Counted from the stretch's first letter, positions 45,493 through 55,519 are shown. The stretch: 64,000 nucleotides of DNA from an uncultured Thalassolituus sp. (GCA_913061435.1 CAJXUK010000011.1:1-64000); one strand, 5' to 3'. Notes: generated by a model from the letters alone, not told the origin. Program-made: numbers and translations.

Positions 45493-47208
45493 GTGGAAGC
45501 TTCTTTTTGGGACGGAAAACGTGCACCTGGTATCACAGATACTATTGACCTATCAACCTACGATTCCGTTGTTGACGTTATTGAAAATTCATTCAAGCGT
45601 TATGCTGAACGTCCTGCATTTACTAGCATCGGTTACACGCTTACCTATGCACAAATAGATCAATACAGTGCTGCATTTGCCAACTATCTTCAAAATCACA
45701 CAACCCTAAAGCCGGGTGATTCCATTGCCATTCAAATGCCTAATATTTTGCAATACCCTATTGCAATGTACGGTGCATTGCGAGCAGGTTTACGAGTGGT
45801 TAATACCAACCCTCTTTATACAGAGCGTGAAATGCTGCACCAGTTCAACGATTCTGGTGCTAAAGCATTATTGTGTATGGATGTCTTTGCAAAGTCGGTA
45901 CAGAACGTAAAAGACCAGACCGGTATTAAGCACATTATCGTGACTAGTTTGGCTGATATGCTTCCGGGTTTTAAACGCGTATTAATTAACGCAGCGGCAA
46001 AGCACATTAAAAAAATGGTTCCAGCATACAGTCTTCCAGATGCCGTGCGTTTTCGTGATTGTTTAAAATTGGGTAAAGGTAAAGGCTTCCAAGCTAACCA
46101 CATGAAAAACCCACACGATACAATTATCCTGCAATACACCGGCGGTACTACAGGTGTAGCTAAAGGTGCCGAACTAACCAACCGCAACTTAGTCGCTAAC
46201 ATGTTGCAAGCTGCTGCGGCTTTAGGCCAAACAACGGCTGATGGCACCAAAATGAAAGGCGACGAACAAGCGATTATCGTTGCCCCATTGCCTCTTTATC
46301 ATATTTATTCGTTTACGGTTCACTTAATGTCGTTAGTTGAGCTGGGTGATCACAGTATTTTAATTGCTAACCCACGTGATACTGAAACTTTCATTCGTTT
46401 TATGAAACCTTGGAAGTTAACCGGCATCGTTGGTCTTAACACCTTGTTCGTATCGCTTATGGCAAGCCCACGCTTTAAAGAAATTGATTTCAGTAACATG
46501 AAATTAACCCTTTCTGGTGGTACTGCCTTGGTTGAAGATACAGCTAAACGTTGGAAAGAAATTACAGGTACTGGCGTTGCCGAAGCCTATGGCTTAACCG
46601 AGTGTTCTCCAGCGGTAACCATGAACCCTGCAGATGGTTTAGAACGTATGGGTACTGTTGGCCAGCCAATGCCAGGTACTGCGCTTAAATGCATCGATGA
46701 TAATGGTGATGAAGTGCCTGTAGGCGAACGCGGTGAATTGTGCGTTAAAGGTCCGCAGGTAATGAAAGGTTATTGGAATCGCCCAGAAGCTACTCGTGAT
46801 TCATTCACTGCCGACGGCGAATGGTTGCGTACCGGCGACGTTGCGGTTATTGATGAAGATGGCTTTGTTAAAATCGTAGATCGTATCAAAGACTTAATTT
46901 TAGTATCTGGTTTTAACGTTTATCCTAACGAAATCGAAGATGTAGTCTCCGGTCACCCAGGTGTTGAGAACTGCGCTGTAATTGGTGTTCCTGATGACAA
47001 AACAGGTGAAGCTGTGAAGCTTTATGTGGTTGCATCCGATACTAATTTAACCGCTGACGATGTTAAAACTTACTGCAAAGACAAGTTAACGGCCTATAAG
47101 TTACCACGTCAGATTGAATTCCGTGATGAGCTACCTATGACACCCGTAGGTAAAATCTTACGTCGCGAATTAAAAGATGAAGATGCCGCGAAACGTGCTA
47201 AAGCATAA
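45493..47208 (+). CDS. fadD: Long-chain acyl-CoA synthetase (FadD-type)
   Basis: Adenylates fatty acids and joins them to CoA. The AMP-binding loop is YTGGTTGVAKGAELTNRNLV, with EAYGLTECSPAVTMNP, WLRTGDVAVIDEDGFVKIVDRIKDLILVSG-type sequence (split at DV) and the catalytic Lys in TPVGKILRREL. The GTG at 45493 lies six bases after AAGGGGA and gives 571 residues; an upstream TTG is less likely. Divergent from the AraC regulator. A terminator follows. Confidence 0.9.
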   Translation: MEASFWDGKRAPGITDTIDLSTYDSVVDVIENSFKRYAERPAFTSIGYTLTYAQIDQYSAAFANYLQNHTTLKPGDSIAIQMPNILQYPIAMYGALRAGLRVVNTNPLYTEREMLHQFNDSGAKALLCMDVFAKSVQNVKDQTGIKHIIVTSLADMLPGFKRVLINAAAKHIKKMVPAYSLPDAVRFRDCLKLGKGKGFQANHMKNPHDTIILQYTGGTTGVAKGAELTNRNLVANMLQAAAALGQTTADGTKMKGDEQAIIVAPLPLYHIYSFTVHLMSLVELGDHSILIANPRDTETFIRFMKPWKLTGIVGLNTLFVSLMASPRFKEIDFSNMKLTLSGGTALVEDTAKRWKEITGTGVAEAYGLTECSPAVTMNPADGLERMGTVGQPMPGTALKCIDDNGDEVPVGERGELCVKGPQVMKGYWNRPEATRDSFTADGEWLRTGDVAVIDEDGFVKIVDRIKDLILVSGFNVYPNEIEDVVSGHPGVENCAVIGVPDDKTGEAVKLYVVASDTNLTADDVKTYCKDKLTAYKLPRQIEFRDELPMTPVGKILRRELKDEDAAKRAKA

Positions 47209-47257
47209 TTCGGTTATCGCACGCTAGTAATCAGTTGCTAGTTTGTTACAGTGAAAG

Positions 47258-47287
47258 ACCCAGTTCAGCGATGAACTGGGTTTTTTT
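47258..47287 (+). terminator. Rho-independent terminator after fadD
   Basis: Arms ACCCAGTTC (47258-47266) and GAACTGGGT (47273-47281) flank a 6-base loop, followed by seven T. It isolates the acyl-CoA synthetase gene from the next gene. Confidence 0.9.
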
Positions 47288-47338
47288 ATGCATTTTCCCA
47301 CAGTTTTTTTGGCCAATAACCTCTAGTAGGATTTAAAT

Positions 47339-49231
47339 ATGTCGGTTGAAATACAAGATATAATCACCTTTGTCAGCGCCTTCGAGCCTTTTAACAATCT
47401 GCCAGAAGCAGAGCTAGCCAGCTTATGTGGCAATATAGAAGTCAGTTATTATCAAGCCGGCAGCCAGATTTTAGAGCATGGCGGCACTATCGATGCGTTG
47501 CACATGGTGCGATCAGGATCAGTAGAGGTGTTTCGTCGTACCGGTGAACTCTACAACCGTTTAGAGTCAGGGGAAGTATTTGGCCAAATGGGGATTTTAT
47601 TAAACGGTCATGTGCGTTATCCAGTTCGCGCACTCGAAGATACCTTGGTTTACCGCATACCCTCACAAAAAATTCTAGAAATGTGTGATTTAGTGGCTGA
47701 ATTCGGTGATTATTTTGAATTTAATGAACACTCAACTTTACAGCAAGAAGTTCTGAATCAGGCCGATGAAAATGATATGACCACTGTTAGAGTGCGTGAA
47801 ATCATTCAGCGTGAACCCATATACATGAGTGCTGATACCCCAGTGCGTGAATGCGCTCAAAAAATGACAGAACAAAATGTCACCTCTGCGGTAATTTTAG
47901 ACCAAGGCAGTACAGCAACCAGCCCAGAAGAAGATGATGTATTAGCTCCAGGGATCATTACCGATCGGGATTTGCGCATGCGCGTGTTGGCTGCAGGTTT
48001 ATCTTTAGAAACGCCTCTGCGCGAAGTAATGACCACCGATTTAATCACCATTCATCACGATGCTTATGTGTATGAAGCCATGCTGCTGATGCTGCGTCAC
48101 GATATTCACCATTTGCCGCTAGTCAATAACCAAAAAGTTACTGGGGTAGTGTCGTTAACCGATATTGTTCAGCATGAATCTCAAAACAGTCTGTTATTAG
48201 TGCGTGGCATTATGCTACAAGAAACAGTCGAAGGGCTGATCGAATTGTCACCTCAAATTGGTCAAATGATGGTTCGTATGCAAAAAGAAGGGGCCAATTC
48301 ACATATGATCGGTACCGCTATGTCGGTGATCGGGCGAGCCTTTAAGCAACGTTTACTGCAATTGGCTGAGGAAAAACTAGGTCCGCCTCCTGTGCCTTAT
48401 TGTTTTTTAGCACTGGGATCAATGGCAAGAGAAGAACAGTTATTAGTCACCGATCAAGATAATGCACTGATCTTATCGCCCAACTATCATGAAGATAAAC
48501 ACGGATTATACTTTAAACAGCTTGCCGATTTTGTCTGTGACGGTTTACATGAATGTGGTTATACCTACTGCACTGGCGGTATTATGGCGTCTAACCCCCA
48601 ATGGCGAATGACGCTTCAGGGCTGGAAAGAGCACTTTAGTCACTGGATAGAAAAACCTGATCCTCAAGCATTACTCAATGCCTCTATCTTTTTTGATATG
48701 GACGGTGTTGAAGGTAAAACCGTATGGGCCGAGCAGTTAATCCGATTTATCGTTGGTAAAGCCAAAAATAATCCTGCCTTTTTAGCAGCATTAGCTCGTA
48801 ATGCCCTTAATCGAACCCCACCATTGGGGTTTTTTAAAGATTTTGTGTTAGAAATAGATGGCCGTCAACGTTACAGCCTCAACTTGAAACGGCGGGGCAC
48901 GGCACCCATGGTAGATGTGATTCGGGTGCATGCATTAGCAGAAGGGTCGCTTTCTCAAAATTCATTTGACCGCCTAGAAGATTTGGCCGCCTCATCTTTA
49001 TTACCCGAGGGAAAAAAAGACGAACTGTCAGATGCCATGGAGTATTTATCTATGATCCGCATTCGCCAGCAAGTGGCTGCACTAGAAGCGGGTGAAGAGC
49101 CGGATAATACCGTGGAGCCTGAGACACTATCAAGCAAAGAACGGCGTGGCTTAAAGGAAGCTTTTCAGGTGCTTAGCAATGCTCAAAAGTTTCTGCGGTT
49201 TCGTTATACCGCTAGCCAGAAGAGTTTATAA
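47339..49231 (+). CDS. cNMP-binding / CBS pair / DUF294 nucleotidyltransferase-like signalling protein
   Basis: Four modules: a cyclic-nucleotide-binding domain (about 12-125), a CBS pair (about 150-280; ITDRDLRMRVLAAG, TGVVSLTDIVQHE), a DUF294 nucleotidyltransferase domain (about 300-440) with LGSMAREEQLLVTDQDNAL, and a DUF294 C-terminal domain (about 475-620). The G-S-x8-9-D-Q-D pattern resembles GlnD-type transferases. It may bind adenine nucleotides and modify a protein, but no target is known. The next gene is a DnaQ-like exonuclease three bases downstream, a conserved pair. Confidence 0.85.
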   Translation: MSVEIQDIITFVSAFEPFNNLPEAELASLCGNIEVSYYQAGSQILEHGGTIDALHMVRSGSVEVFRRTGELYNRLESGEVFGQMGILLNGHVRYPVRALEDTLVYRIPSQKILEMCDLVAEFGDYFEFNEHSTLQQEVLNQADENDMTTVRVREIIQREPIYMSADTPVRECAQKMTEQNVTSAVILDQGSTATSPEEDDVLAPGIITDRDLRMRVLAAGLSLETPLREVMTTDLITIHHDAYVYEAMLLMLRHDIHHLPLVNNQKVTGVVSLTDIVQHESQNSLLLVRGIMLQETVEGLIELSPQIGQMMVRMQKEGANSHMIGTAMSVIGRAFKQRLLQLAEEKLGPPPVPYCFLALGSMAREEQLLVTDQDNALILSPNYHEDKHGLYFKQLADFVCDGLHECGYTYCTGGIMASNPQWRMTLQGWKEHFSHWIEKPDPQALLNASIFFDMDGVEGKTVWAEQLIRFIVGKAKNNPAFLAALARNALNRTPPLGFFKDFVLEIDGRQRYSLNLKRRGTAPMVDVIRVHALAEGSLSQNSFDRLEDLAASSLLPEGKKDELSDAMEYLSMIRIRQQVAALEAGEEPDNTVEPETLSSKERRGLKEAFQVLSNAQKFLRFRYTASQKSL

Positions 49232-49233
49232 AA

Positions 49234-49947
49234 ATGGCTTTATATCCCTACAAACAAATTCCAAACAATTGGGATGAATTTTATTCAGAACAAGTTCAGC
49301 AAGATTTACCGACTACGTTAAAAGCTTTTTATGAGCAACCATTGCTGAGTAGCCATCAGACTATGCAGGCAACTGATTTCGTTGCTGTAGATATTGAAAC
49401 CACCGGCATGAACGCTGAGTTAGATGATATTGTGAGCATTGGTTTAGTGCCGTTTGATAGTCGGCGTATTTATGTTGCACAAGCTAAGCATTGGATGATT
49501 AGTAGTCAGCATTTAACTTCAGAGTCTATTGTTGTTCACGGTATAACCCACACCGAGCTAGCACAAGCACCATCACTTTCGGAAGTTTTACCAAAACTGT
49601 TTACTCACCTACAAGGTAAGCAAGTAGTGGTTCATTATCGTTATATGGAAAGAGAATTTTTTCGCACAGCCGTGGCCGAATGGGTGGAGCAAAACTTTTT
49701 ATTTCCGGTGATTGATACATTAGAGCTCGAAGCTCAGTTTTTACGCCAGCAGCAATCTTTGGCGTCACGGCTACTAAAAAAGCAACTGCCGTCATTACGA
49801 TTATTGTATGCGCGGGAGAGATACAACTTACCCGCCTACGAAAATCACAATGCTCTAGTTGATGCTTTGGCAACAGCCGAGTTACTGCAGGCACAAATAG
49901 TTAAACAAGGCCTAACTGATATACCCGTTAGAACACTTTGGCGTTAG
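49234..49947 (+). CDS. DnaQ-like 3'-5' exonuclease (DNA polymerase III epsilon family)
   Basis: DEDDh exonuclease fold: motif I FVAVDIETTGMNAELDDIVSIG (D-x-E), motif II VVHYRYMEREFFRTA and motif III with His-Asp in NHNALVDALATAELL. Length 237 and the long N-terminus (about 45 residues before motif I) differ from the replicative epsilon subunit, so it is an accessory exonuclease. It is co-transcribed with the CBS/DUF294 protein. Substrate unknown. Confidence 0.83.
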   Translation: MALYPYKQIPNNWDEFYSEQVQQDLPTTLKAFYEQPLLSSHQTMQATDFVAVDIETTGMNAELDDIVSIGLVPFDSRRIYVAQAKHWMISSQHLTSESIVVHGITHTELAQAPSLSEVLPKLFTHLQGKQVVVHYRYMEREFFRTAVAEWVEQNFLFPVIDTLELEAQFLRQQQSLASRLLKKQLPSLRLLYARERYNLPAYENHNALVDALATAELLQAQIVKQGLTDIPVRTLWR

Positions 49948-49953
49948 CATAAA

Positions 49954-49978
49954 AAACGCCCTAGCAAGTAGGGCGTTT
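49954..49978. terminator. Bidirectional terminator
   Basis: Arms AAACGCCCTA (49954-49963) and TAGGGCGTTT (49969-49978) flank loop GCAAG. A-rich and T-rich flanks let it serve both the exonuclease gene (+) and the BCCT transporter gene (-), which converge here. Confidence 0.8.
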
Positions 49979-50003
49979 GGATATAAAGTCTCATGCACTG
50001 AAA

Positions 50004-51590
50004 TTAAGCGCCGGGTTTAGGCTCTGTGCGCATTCCCATTAGCAAAGAAATACACATTAAAATCAGCACAAAGGTAAACGGTAATCCGGTTGACACCGCA
50101 CCTGCTTGCAGCGCTTCAATAGCTTGAGTGCCGCCAATCCATAACAACGCAATCGCTATAGCGCCTTCAACCGTTGCCCAGAAAATGCGCTGAGGAACAG
50201 GAGCATCAATCTTACCGCCAGAAGTAATGCTGTCGATCACCAACGACCCCGAATCTGACGAAGTAATAAAGAATACCAGCACCAATAAAATGGCTAAGCT
50301 AGACAGTAAAGTCGTGTAGCCGGTATCCATACCTTCAAACATTTGGAACATCGCCAGTGGCACAGATGTAATGCCATCGGCACCCAAAGCACCGATACCG
50401 TTTTGAATTTGATCAATGGCTAGACCACCATAAACTGACATCCAAATAATCGTCACCGCAGTCGGTACTAATAATACAGCAGTAACAAATTCTCGTACCG
50501 TACGACCTTTAGATACGCGTGCAATAAACATCCCTACAAAAGGTGACCAAGAAATCCACCAAGCCCAATAAAATACGGTCCAGCCTTGTAACCAGCCTTC
50601 ATCAGGGCGGCCATGAGGATTAGAAAGTGGAATAATATTCTGAGCATAAGCCATAATTGTTTGCGGAATCGTACCCATAGAAATAGCAAGAGCAAATGCA
50701 GACACACACACTAGTAACAACAGTGCGATGATCATATTGACGTTTGAAAGAACCTTAACCCCACCTTCCAAACCACGCACAACAGAAATAATCGCCAGCA
50801 GGGTAACTCCCACAATAACGAACACCTGCAAACCAATCGTGCTGTCGACGCCAAACACATGGCTAATACCTGCCGATGCCTGTTGCGCCCCTAAACCTAA
50901 TGAAGTCGCTAAACCGAACAAGGTAGCAATAACGGCTAAAATATCGATCACATGACCCGGCCAACCCCATGTTCTGTCACCTAAAATAGGGTAGAACACC
51001 GAACGTATTGAAAGAGGCAAACCCTTGTTGTAAGAGAAAAACGCCAACGACAAAGCGACAACACCATAAATGGCCCAAGGGTGAAGGCCCCAATGATACA
51101 TAGTGGCACCCAAGGCTAAATCGGCGGCTTCTGCGGTATTCGCTTCAACTCCCAGCGGTGTGTGATACCAGCCGGTAAAATAAGCTGCAGGTTCTGCTAC
51201 GCCCCAAAACATGAGGCCAATACCCATACCAGCTGCAAACAACATCGCCAGCCAAGTGATGGTCGAGTGTTCTGCTTTGGCGGCATCGCCACCTAAGCGA
51301 ATTTTGCCCCAAGGGGAGAGCGCCAACGCTAAGCAAAAAATAACAAAAAAGTTAGCAGACCACATAAAAAAACCATCGAATGTGGTAATGATGCTGGATT
51401 TAATGCCATTTAAAAATTCTTTAGCCGTTGCCGGATCGCTGACTAAGGTAGCGATTAAAAAGATTAAAATCAGGCCAGCACTGGTACCAAATACTGGGTT
51501 ATGAACATCAAAACCCCATTTTTGAACGTTGTCCTGCCCGACGGTATAGTCGGTGTTTTCAATACTGTACTTGTCGTCAGAAGTACTCAT
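50004..51590 (-). CDS. BCCT-family transporter (betaine/choline/carnitine type)
   Basis: Twelve-helix secondary transporter for quaternary-ammonium osmolytes. Family signatures are present: FWGVAEPAAYF at about 124-134 and FYWAWWISWSPFVGMFIARVSKGRT-type sequence (YWAWWISWSPFVGMFIAR) at about 340-357. The ATG at 51590 follows CGGAGAAAATA and gives 528 residues. The short C-terminal tail lacks the long regulatory extension of some osmosensing members. Betaine, choline or another substrate cannot be decided. Confidence 0.9.
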   Translation of the reverse strand: MSTSDDKYSIENTDYTVGQDNVQKWGFDVHNPVFGTSAGLILIFLIATLVSDPATAKEFLNGIKSSIITTFDGFFMWSANFFVIFCLALALSPWGKIRLGGDAAKAEHSTITWLAMLFAAGMGIGLMFWGVAEPAAYFTGWYHTPLGVEANTAEAADLALGATMYHWGLHPWAIYGVVALSLAFFSYNKGLPLSIRSVFYPILGDRTWGWPGHVIDILAVIATLFGLATSLGLGAQQASAGISHVFGVDSTIGLQVFVIVGVTLLAIISVVRGLEGGVKVLSNVNMIIALLLLVCVSAFALAISMGTIPQTIMAYAQNIIPLSNPHGRPDEGWLQGWTVFYWAWWISWSPFVGMFIARVSKGRTVREFVTAVLLVPTAVTIIWMSVYGGLAIDQIQNGIGALGADGITSVPLAMFQMFEGMDTGYTTLLSSLAILLVLVFFITSSDSGSLVIDSITSGGKIDAPVPQRIFWATVEGAIAIALLWIGGTQAIEALQAGAVSTGLPFTFVLILMCISLLMGMRTEPKPGA

Positions 51591-51714
51591 TATTTTCTCC
51601 GTCTGTTTGGTCAACTTTTTACCTTAAGGAGTCTGCATTCTAATTGCAAGCTCAGTGAGTTGGTGAGTGCTAACTTTATTACTTTTAATAGTAGATGTTT
51701 AAATTCAAATTGCA

Positions 51715-51746
51715 CAAAAAAGCACCGAGTTTTTGGCCCGATGCTT
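51715..51746 (-). terminator. Rho-independent terminator after argF
   Basis: On the - strand arms AAGCATCGGG and CTCGGTGCTT (two G-T pairs) flank a 7-base loop and run into T residues. It lies about 50 bases past the argF stop and closes the argD-argF unit. Confidence 0.7.
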
Positions 51747-51797
51747 GAGGATGGCTTTAATGTGTTGGTGAACCAAGATTAAAGCGCAAGTAACTGT

Positions 51798-52703
51798 CTA
51801 GTTTTTACAGATTAAAAACTCTAACAACGCCTTCTGCGCGTGTAAGCGATTTTCGGCTTCATCCCAAACTACAGAATCCAGATCATCCATTACCTCAGCA
51901 CTGACTTCTTCACCACGGTGAGCCGGCAAGCAATGCATAAATAGTGCATCTTTATTGGCTAAACCCATCAGTTCTTTATTTACCTGATAATTAGCAAATT
52001 TCAATTCACGCTCTTTTTGTTCTTCTTCTTGGCCCATAGACGCCCAAACGTCGGTGACGATCAGATCAGAATTAATCACCGCTATTTTAGGATCACGAAT
52101 GATCTTTACCCGATCAGCGTTAGCCTCTAATAGACTTTGGTGTGGATCAAAGCCTTCAGGGCAGGCAATGTTCAGCTTAAAATCAAACTGACGTGCTGCA
52201 TTGATGTATGAATGGCACATGTTATTGCCGTCACCCACCCAAGTCACAGTTTTGCCTTTAATACTGCCTCTATGTTCTACATAAGTTTGCATGTCGGCGA
52301 GTAGTTGGCATGGATGATAATCATCGGTTAATGCGTTAATTACCGGTACTTTGGAATGTTTGGCAAACGTTTCAACAATTTCATGTTCAAAAGTACGAAT
52401 CATAATCGCATCCACCATACGAGACATAACGCGAGCGCTGTCTTCAATGGGTTCGCCGCGACCTAATTGAGTATCCCGCGACGACAAGAAGATCGCACTA
52501 CCACCAAACTGCGTCATACCCGCTTCAAAAGAAATACGGGTACGGGTAGACGATTTTTCAAAAATCATACCCAGTACTTGATTCTTTAAAGGCTCAAAAA
52601 TTTCACCTGCATGTTGCATCTTTTTAAGTTCGATCGCGCGGTTAATAACCCAATCAAGTTCGGCAGGTTCTAAGTCTAATAATGTTAAAAAATGTCTAGC
52701 CAT
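51798..52703 (-). CDS. argF: Ornithine carbamoyltransferase ArgF
   Basis: Makes citrulline from ornithine and carbamoyl phosphate. The carbamoyl-phosphate motif is [30 protein letters not shown] and [11 protein letters not shown] are all present. Its 301 residues are the standard size. It follows argD by 12 bases on the - strand, so the two likely form an arginine operon. Confidence 0.97.
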   Translation of the reverse strand: MARHFLTLLDLEPAELDWVINRAIELKKMQHAGEIFEPLKNQVLGMIFEKSSTRTRISFEAGMTQFGGSAIFLSSRDTQLGRGEPIEDSARVMSRMVDAIMIRTFEHEIVETFAKHSKVPVINALTDDYHPCQLLADMQTYVEHRGSIKGKTVTWVGDGNNMCHSYINAARQFDFKLNIACPEGFDPHQSLLEANADRVKIIRDPKIAVINSDLIVTDVWASMGQEEEQKERELKFANYQVNKELMGLANKDALFMHCLPAHRGEEVSAEVMDDLDSVVWDEAENRLHAQKALLEFLICKN

Positions 52704-52715
52704 AATGGCGATTCC

Positions 52716-53897
52716 TTACTTTAAATTTTCTATCAGCTGACAAACTAGGTTTACCACCTGATCAGCATCTTGCTGATTAATATTTAATGGCGGCAATAAA
52801 CGCACCACGTTGCCCGACGTCACATTAATTAATAATCCCATATCCAGAGCTTGTTTAACCAATTGAGGGCAGTCTTGGTTAACAACAATACCTACCATTA
52901 AGCCGGTGCCACGTAGCTCAGTAGCCAAACCTTTTTCAACTAAGCGAGTAGTGAAGGCGCTGCGCATTTGTTCGCTGCGGGCTTGTACATTGTTATAAAT
53001 ATCTTCTTGCTCAATGCTCTCAATTACCGCAACGGCGGCTGCACAGGCTAATGGGTTACCTCCATAAGTAGAGCCGTGATTGCCAGGTTGCAAGACATTA
53101 GCCGCGTTACCTTTAGCAATACAAGCGCCAATAGGTACACCGTTACCCAAGCCTTTGGCCGTGGTTAATACGTCGGGGGTTATGCCGTGTTGCTGAAAGT
53201 TAAAATAGGTACCAGTACGGGCATTACCGGTTTGCACTTCGTCTAGCATCATTAATAAGTTGTTATCGTCACACAGATGACGCAAACCTTGGATGTATTC
53301 GCTGCTAGCAGTGGCTAAGCCGCCTTCTCCCTGAATGGGCTCCAAAAAGATAGCCACCACATTCGGGTTAGAAGCAACAATGGCTTGAGCTGCAGGCAAA
53401 TCTTTATAAGGCACGCGAATAAAACCCGGCACCAGCGGGGTAAAGCCCGTTTGTGCCGCTGAGTTTCCAGTGGCCGTTAACGTTGCCATAGTTCGACCAT
53501 GAAAGGCCTTGGTCATCACAACGATTTGAGGTTCGGTAATGCCTTGGTCATGACCATATTTACGTGCAATCTTGATAGCGGCTTCGTTGGCTTCTGCCCC
53601 AGAATTAGAGAAAAATACGTTATCCATGCCAGAAATTCGGGTTAGGTGTTCAGCTAATTCTTGCTGTCGGCCTACACCGTACAAGTTTGAAGTATGCACA
53701 AGGTTATCCGCTTGATCGCGAATGGCTTGAGTCACCGCTGGGTGTGCGTGACCTAAACCACACACGGCGATACCGCTTAAAGCATCCAAGTATTTTTTGC
53801 CATCGGTATCAAAGACCCACGAGCCTTCACCTTTAACAAATGACACAGGAAGCCGACCATAAGTATTCATGACAGGGTTATTCATGATTGGCGGCAT
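52716..53897 (-). CDS. argD: Acetylornithine aminotransferase ArgD
   Basis: PLP class III aminotransferase of arginine (and possibly lysine) synthesis. The PLP Lys lies in LTTAKGLGNGVPIGA, and LDEVQTGNARTGTYF is the cofactor Asp region. The substrate region includes NSGAEANEAAIKIAR. The ATG at 53897 follows CGGAGTAGAACA and gives 393 residues. A longer reading from 53978 passes through a terminator hairpin and is rejected as the main start. Confidence 0.95.
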   Translation of the reverse strand: MPPIMNNPVMNTYGRLPVSFVKGEGSWVFDTDGKKYLDALSGIAVCGLGHAHPAVTQAIRDQADNLVHTSNLYGVGRQQELAEHLTRISGMDNVFFSNSGAEANEAAIKIARKYGHDQGITEPQIVVMTKAFHGRTMATLTATGNSAAQTGFTPLVPGFIRVPYKDLPAAQAIVASNPNVVAIFLEPIQGEGGLATASSEYIQGLRHLCDDNNLLMMLDEVQTGNARTGTYFNFQQHGITPDVLTTAKGLGNGVPIGACIAKGNAANVLQPGNHGSTYGGNPLACAAAVAVIESIEQEDIYNNVQARSEQMRSAFTTRLVEKGLATELRGTGLMVGIVVNQDCPQLVKQALDMGLLINVTSGNVVRLLPPLNINQQDADQVVNLVCQLIENLK

Positions 53898-53945
53898 TGT
53901 TCTACTCCGAATTCTGTAAATTAATATTTCTTTGATGGCAGAAAC

Positions 53946-53970
53946 GCAAAAAGGCGACACGGGTCGCCTT
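53946..53970 (-). terminator. Terminator-like hairpin in the argD leader
   Basis: On the - strand arms AAGGCGAC and GTCGCCTT flank tetraloop CCGT and are followed by T residues. It lies about 50 bases before the argD start codon and in the same transcript direction, so it looks like an attenuator. A second short hairpin (CATAC/GTATG, 53987-54000) lies just upstream. Confidence 0.6.
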
Positions 53971-54163
53971 AAAATCAAGCATGGATCATACGAAAGTATG
54001 CGCCTCGTGTAAATACATGGCTAAATTTATAGCGCAATGACAAACTTATATTTATCGGTCAAACTGTGCCGGTAAATTAAAGATTGTTATAAACAGAGTC
54101 ATTTCAGACGCATCAGGTATTCGAGTTGCACTATCAGAGAACGCTGAGTGAAGCAGAAACATC

Positions 54164-55489
54164 ATGAAAAAAGTATACGAATTAGGGCAGATGCTAGAAG
54201 GGTTTGATTCTCCTGCCATTTTGGTGACGGAAAATTATGAAATTTTAGCCAGTAACAAACAGTATCAAGCCAAATTTGGTGATATAGATTATCGCTCTCA
54301 GCCTACCTGTTTTTCTGTTTCTCATGGCTACAGTGCGCCCTGCGATCAGGCAGGAGAAGACTGCCCTTTGCACAAAGCGCGACAGTCTGGCAAAAAAGAA
54401 AAAGTACTGCACATTCATCAAACGTCAAACGGACGTGAGCATGTTAATGTCGAAATGATCCCTATCTTCGACGAAGACAAACAACTCAATTATTTCATCG
54501 AACTACTCACCCCTGTGCCGTTAACCAATGGTGCATCAGCCAGCAAAAAAATAGTGGGTAACAGCCTTCAGTTTAAGCGCTTATTAAGTAAAGTTGAGCG
54601 TGTGGCAAAAACCGATGTTGAGGTGTTGCTGCTTGGGGAATCCGGTACTGGTAAAGAATTAATCAGCAGTCTTATTCATTTAAGTAGTCCGCGCAGCAAA
54701 GAACCCTTTGTGACTTTAGAATGCTCTGGTTTAAGCGAAACCCTAATTGAAAGTGAGCTGTTTGGTCATAAAAAAGGCTCGTTTACAGGGGCTAATACCG
54801 ATAAAAAAGGGATTGTTGAGTATGCCGATAAAGGCACATTATTTTTAGATGAAATAGGTGATGTGTCACTGGCCACTCAAGTTAAGTTATTACGACTTAT
54901 TGAATCTAAAACCTTTCGCCGAGTCGGAGAAAGTGAAGTTCGTACAACTAATTTTCGTTTGGTGTGTGCAACGCATAGAAATTTAAAAGAAATGGTGAGT
55001 GCCGGCACGTTTAGATTGGATTTGTACCATCGCATTAACGTGTTTCCTATTTTGGTTCCATCACTGGCAGAGCGTATAGAAGACCTACCAGAGCTGGCTA
55101 AGCAAATGATTAAAATAACAGGGCATAGTCATGTTATTACTCCAGAAGCGATGGATCTACTGTGCGCACAGCAATTTCCTGGGAACATCCGAGAACTGAA
55201 AAATATTATTACTCGTGCCATTGTACTGAGCGATACTGAAGTTATTGATGAGCCAATTATTCAAGAAGCGCTAACCCTTGGTAACTATGAGTTTTCTGAA
55301 GCAAGTCTCACGCAGACTCAGCAACCGATGGGTGATAAGGGTAAGGCGATAACACTGCAGCAATTAGAAGCAGAGTACTGGCAGAGCTTAATGAAGAAAC
55401 ACAACAATAATAAAGAAAGTATAGCCAAAGAGGCAGGTATTAGTTTGCGTACACTGTATAGAAAACTGGAAAAAATAGAGCCATCATAA
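54164..55489 (+). CDS. Sigma-54-dependent activator with Cys/His-rich PAS-like sensor domain
   Basis: Enhancer-binding protein: an N-terminal PAS-like domain (about 5-120), an AAA+ domain (about 133-365) with Walker A GESGTGKE and the sigma-54 contact loop as GSFTGA (GAFTGA variant), and a Fis-type HTH (about 405-440; ESIAKEAGISLRTLYRKL). The sensor holds C49-x4-H54-x5-C60-x6-C67, a pattern suited to a metal, heme or redox switch. No receiver domain. It converges with the cyd operon, a possible target by context only. Confidence 0.88.
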   Translation: MKKVYELGQMLEGFDSPAILVTENYEILASNKQYQAKFGDIDYRSQPTCFSVSHGYSAPCDQAGEDCPLHKARQSGKKEKVLHIHQTSNGREHVNVEMIPIFDEDKQLNYFIELLTPVPLTNGASASKKIVGNSLQFKRLLSKVERVAKTDVEVLLLGESGTGKELISSLIHLSSPRSKEPFVTLECSGLSETLIESELFGHKKGSFTGANTDKKGIVEYADKGTLFLDEIGDVSLATQVKLLRLIESKTFRRVGESEVRTTNFRLVCATHRNLKEMVSAGTFRLDLYHRINVFPILVPSLAERIEDLPELAKQMIKITGHSHVITPEAMDLLCAQQFPGNIRELKNIITRAIVLSDTEVIDEPIIQEALTLGNYEFSEASLTQTQQPMGDKGKAITLQQLEAEYWQSLMKKHNNNKESIAKEAGISLRTLYRKLEKIEPS

Positions 55490-55519
55490 AAACTTAACCT
55501 AAGAGATGGCGCTGCTACT

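Noticed and set aside
51501-51782. 93-codon + strand frame between argF and the BCCT transporter
   Set aside because: It overlaps the transporter start and the argF terminator, and shows no recognisable domain.
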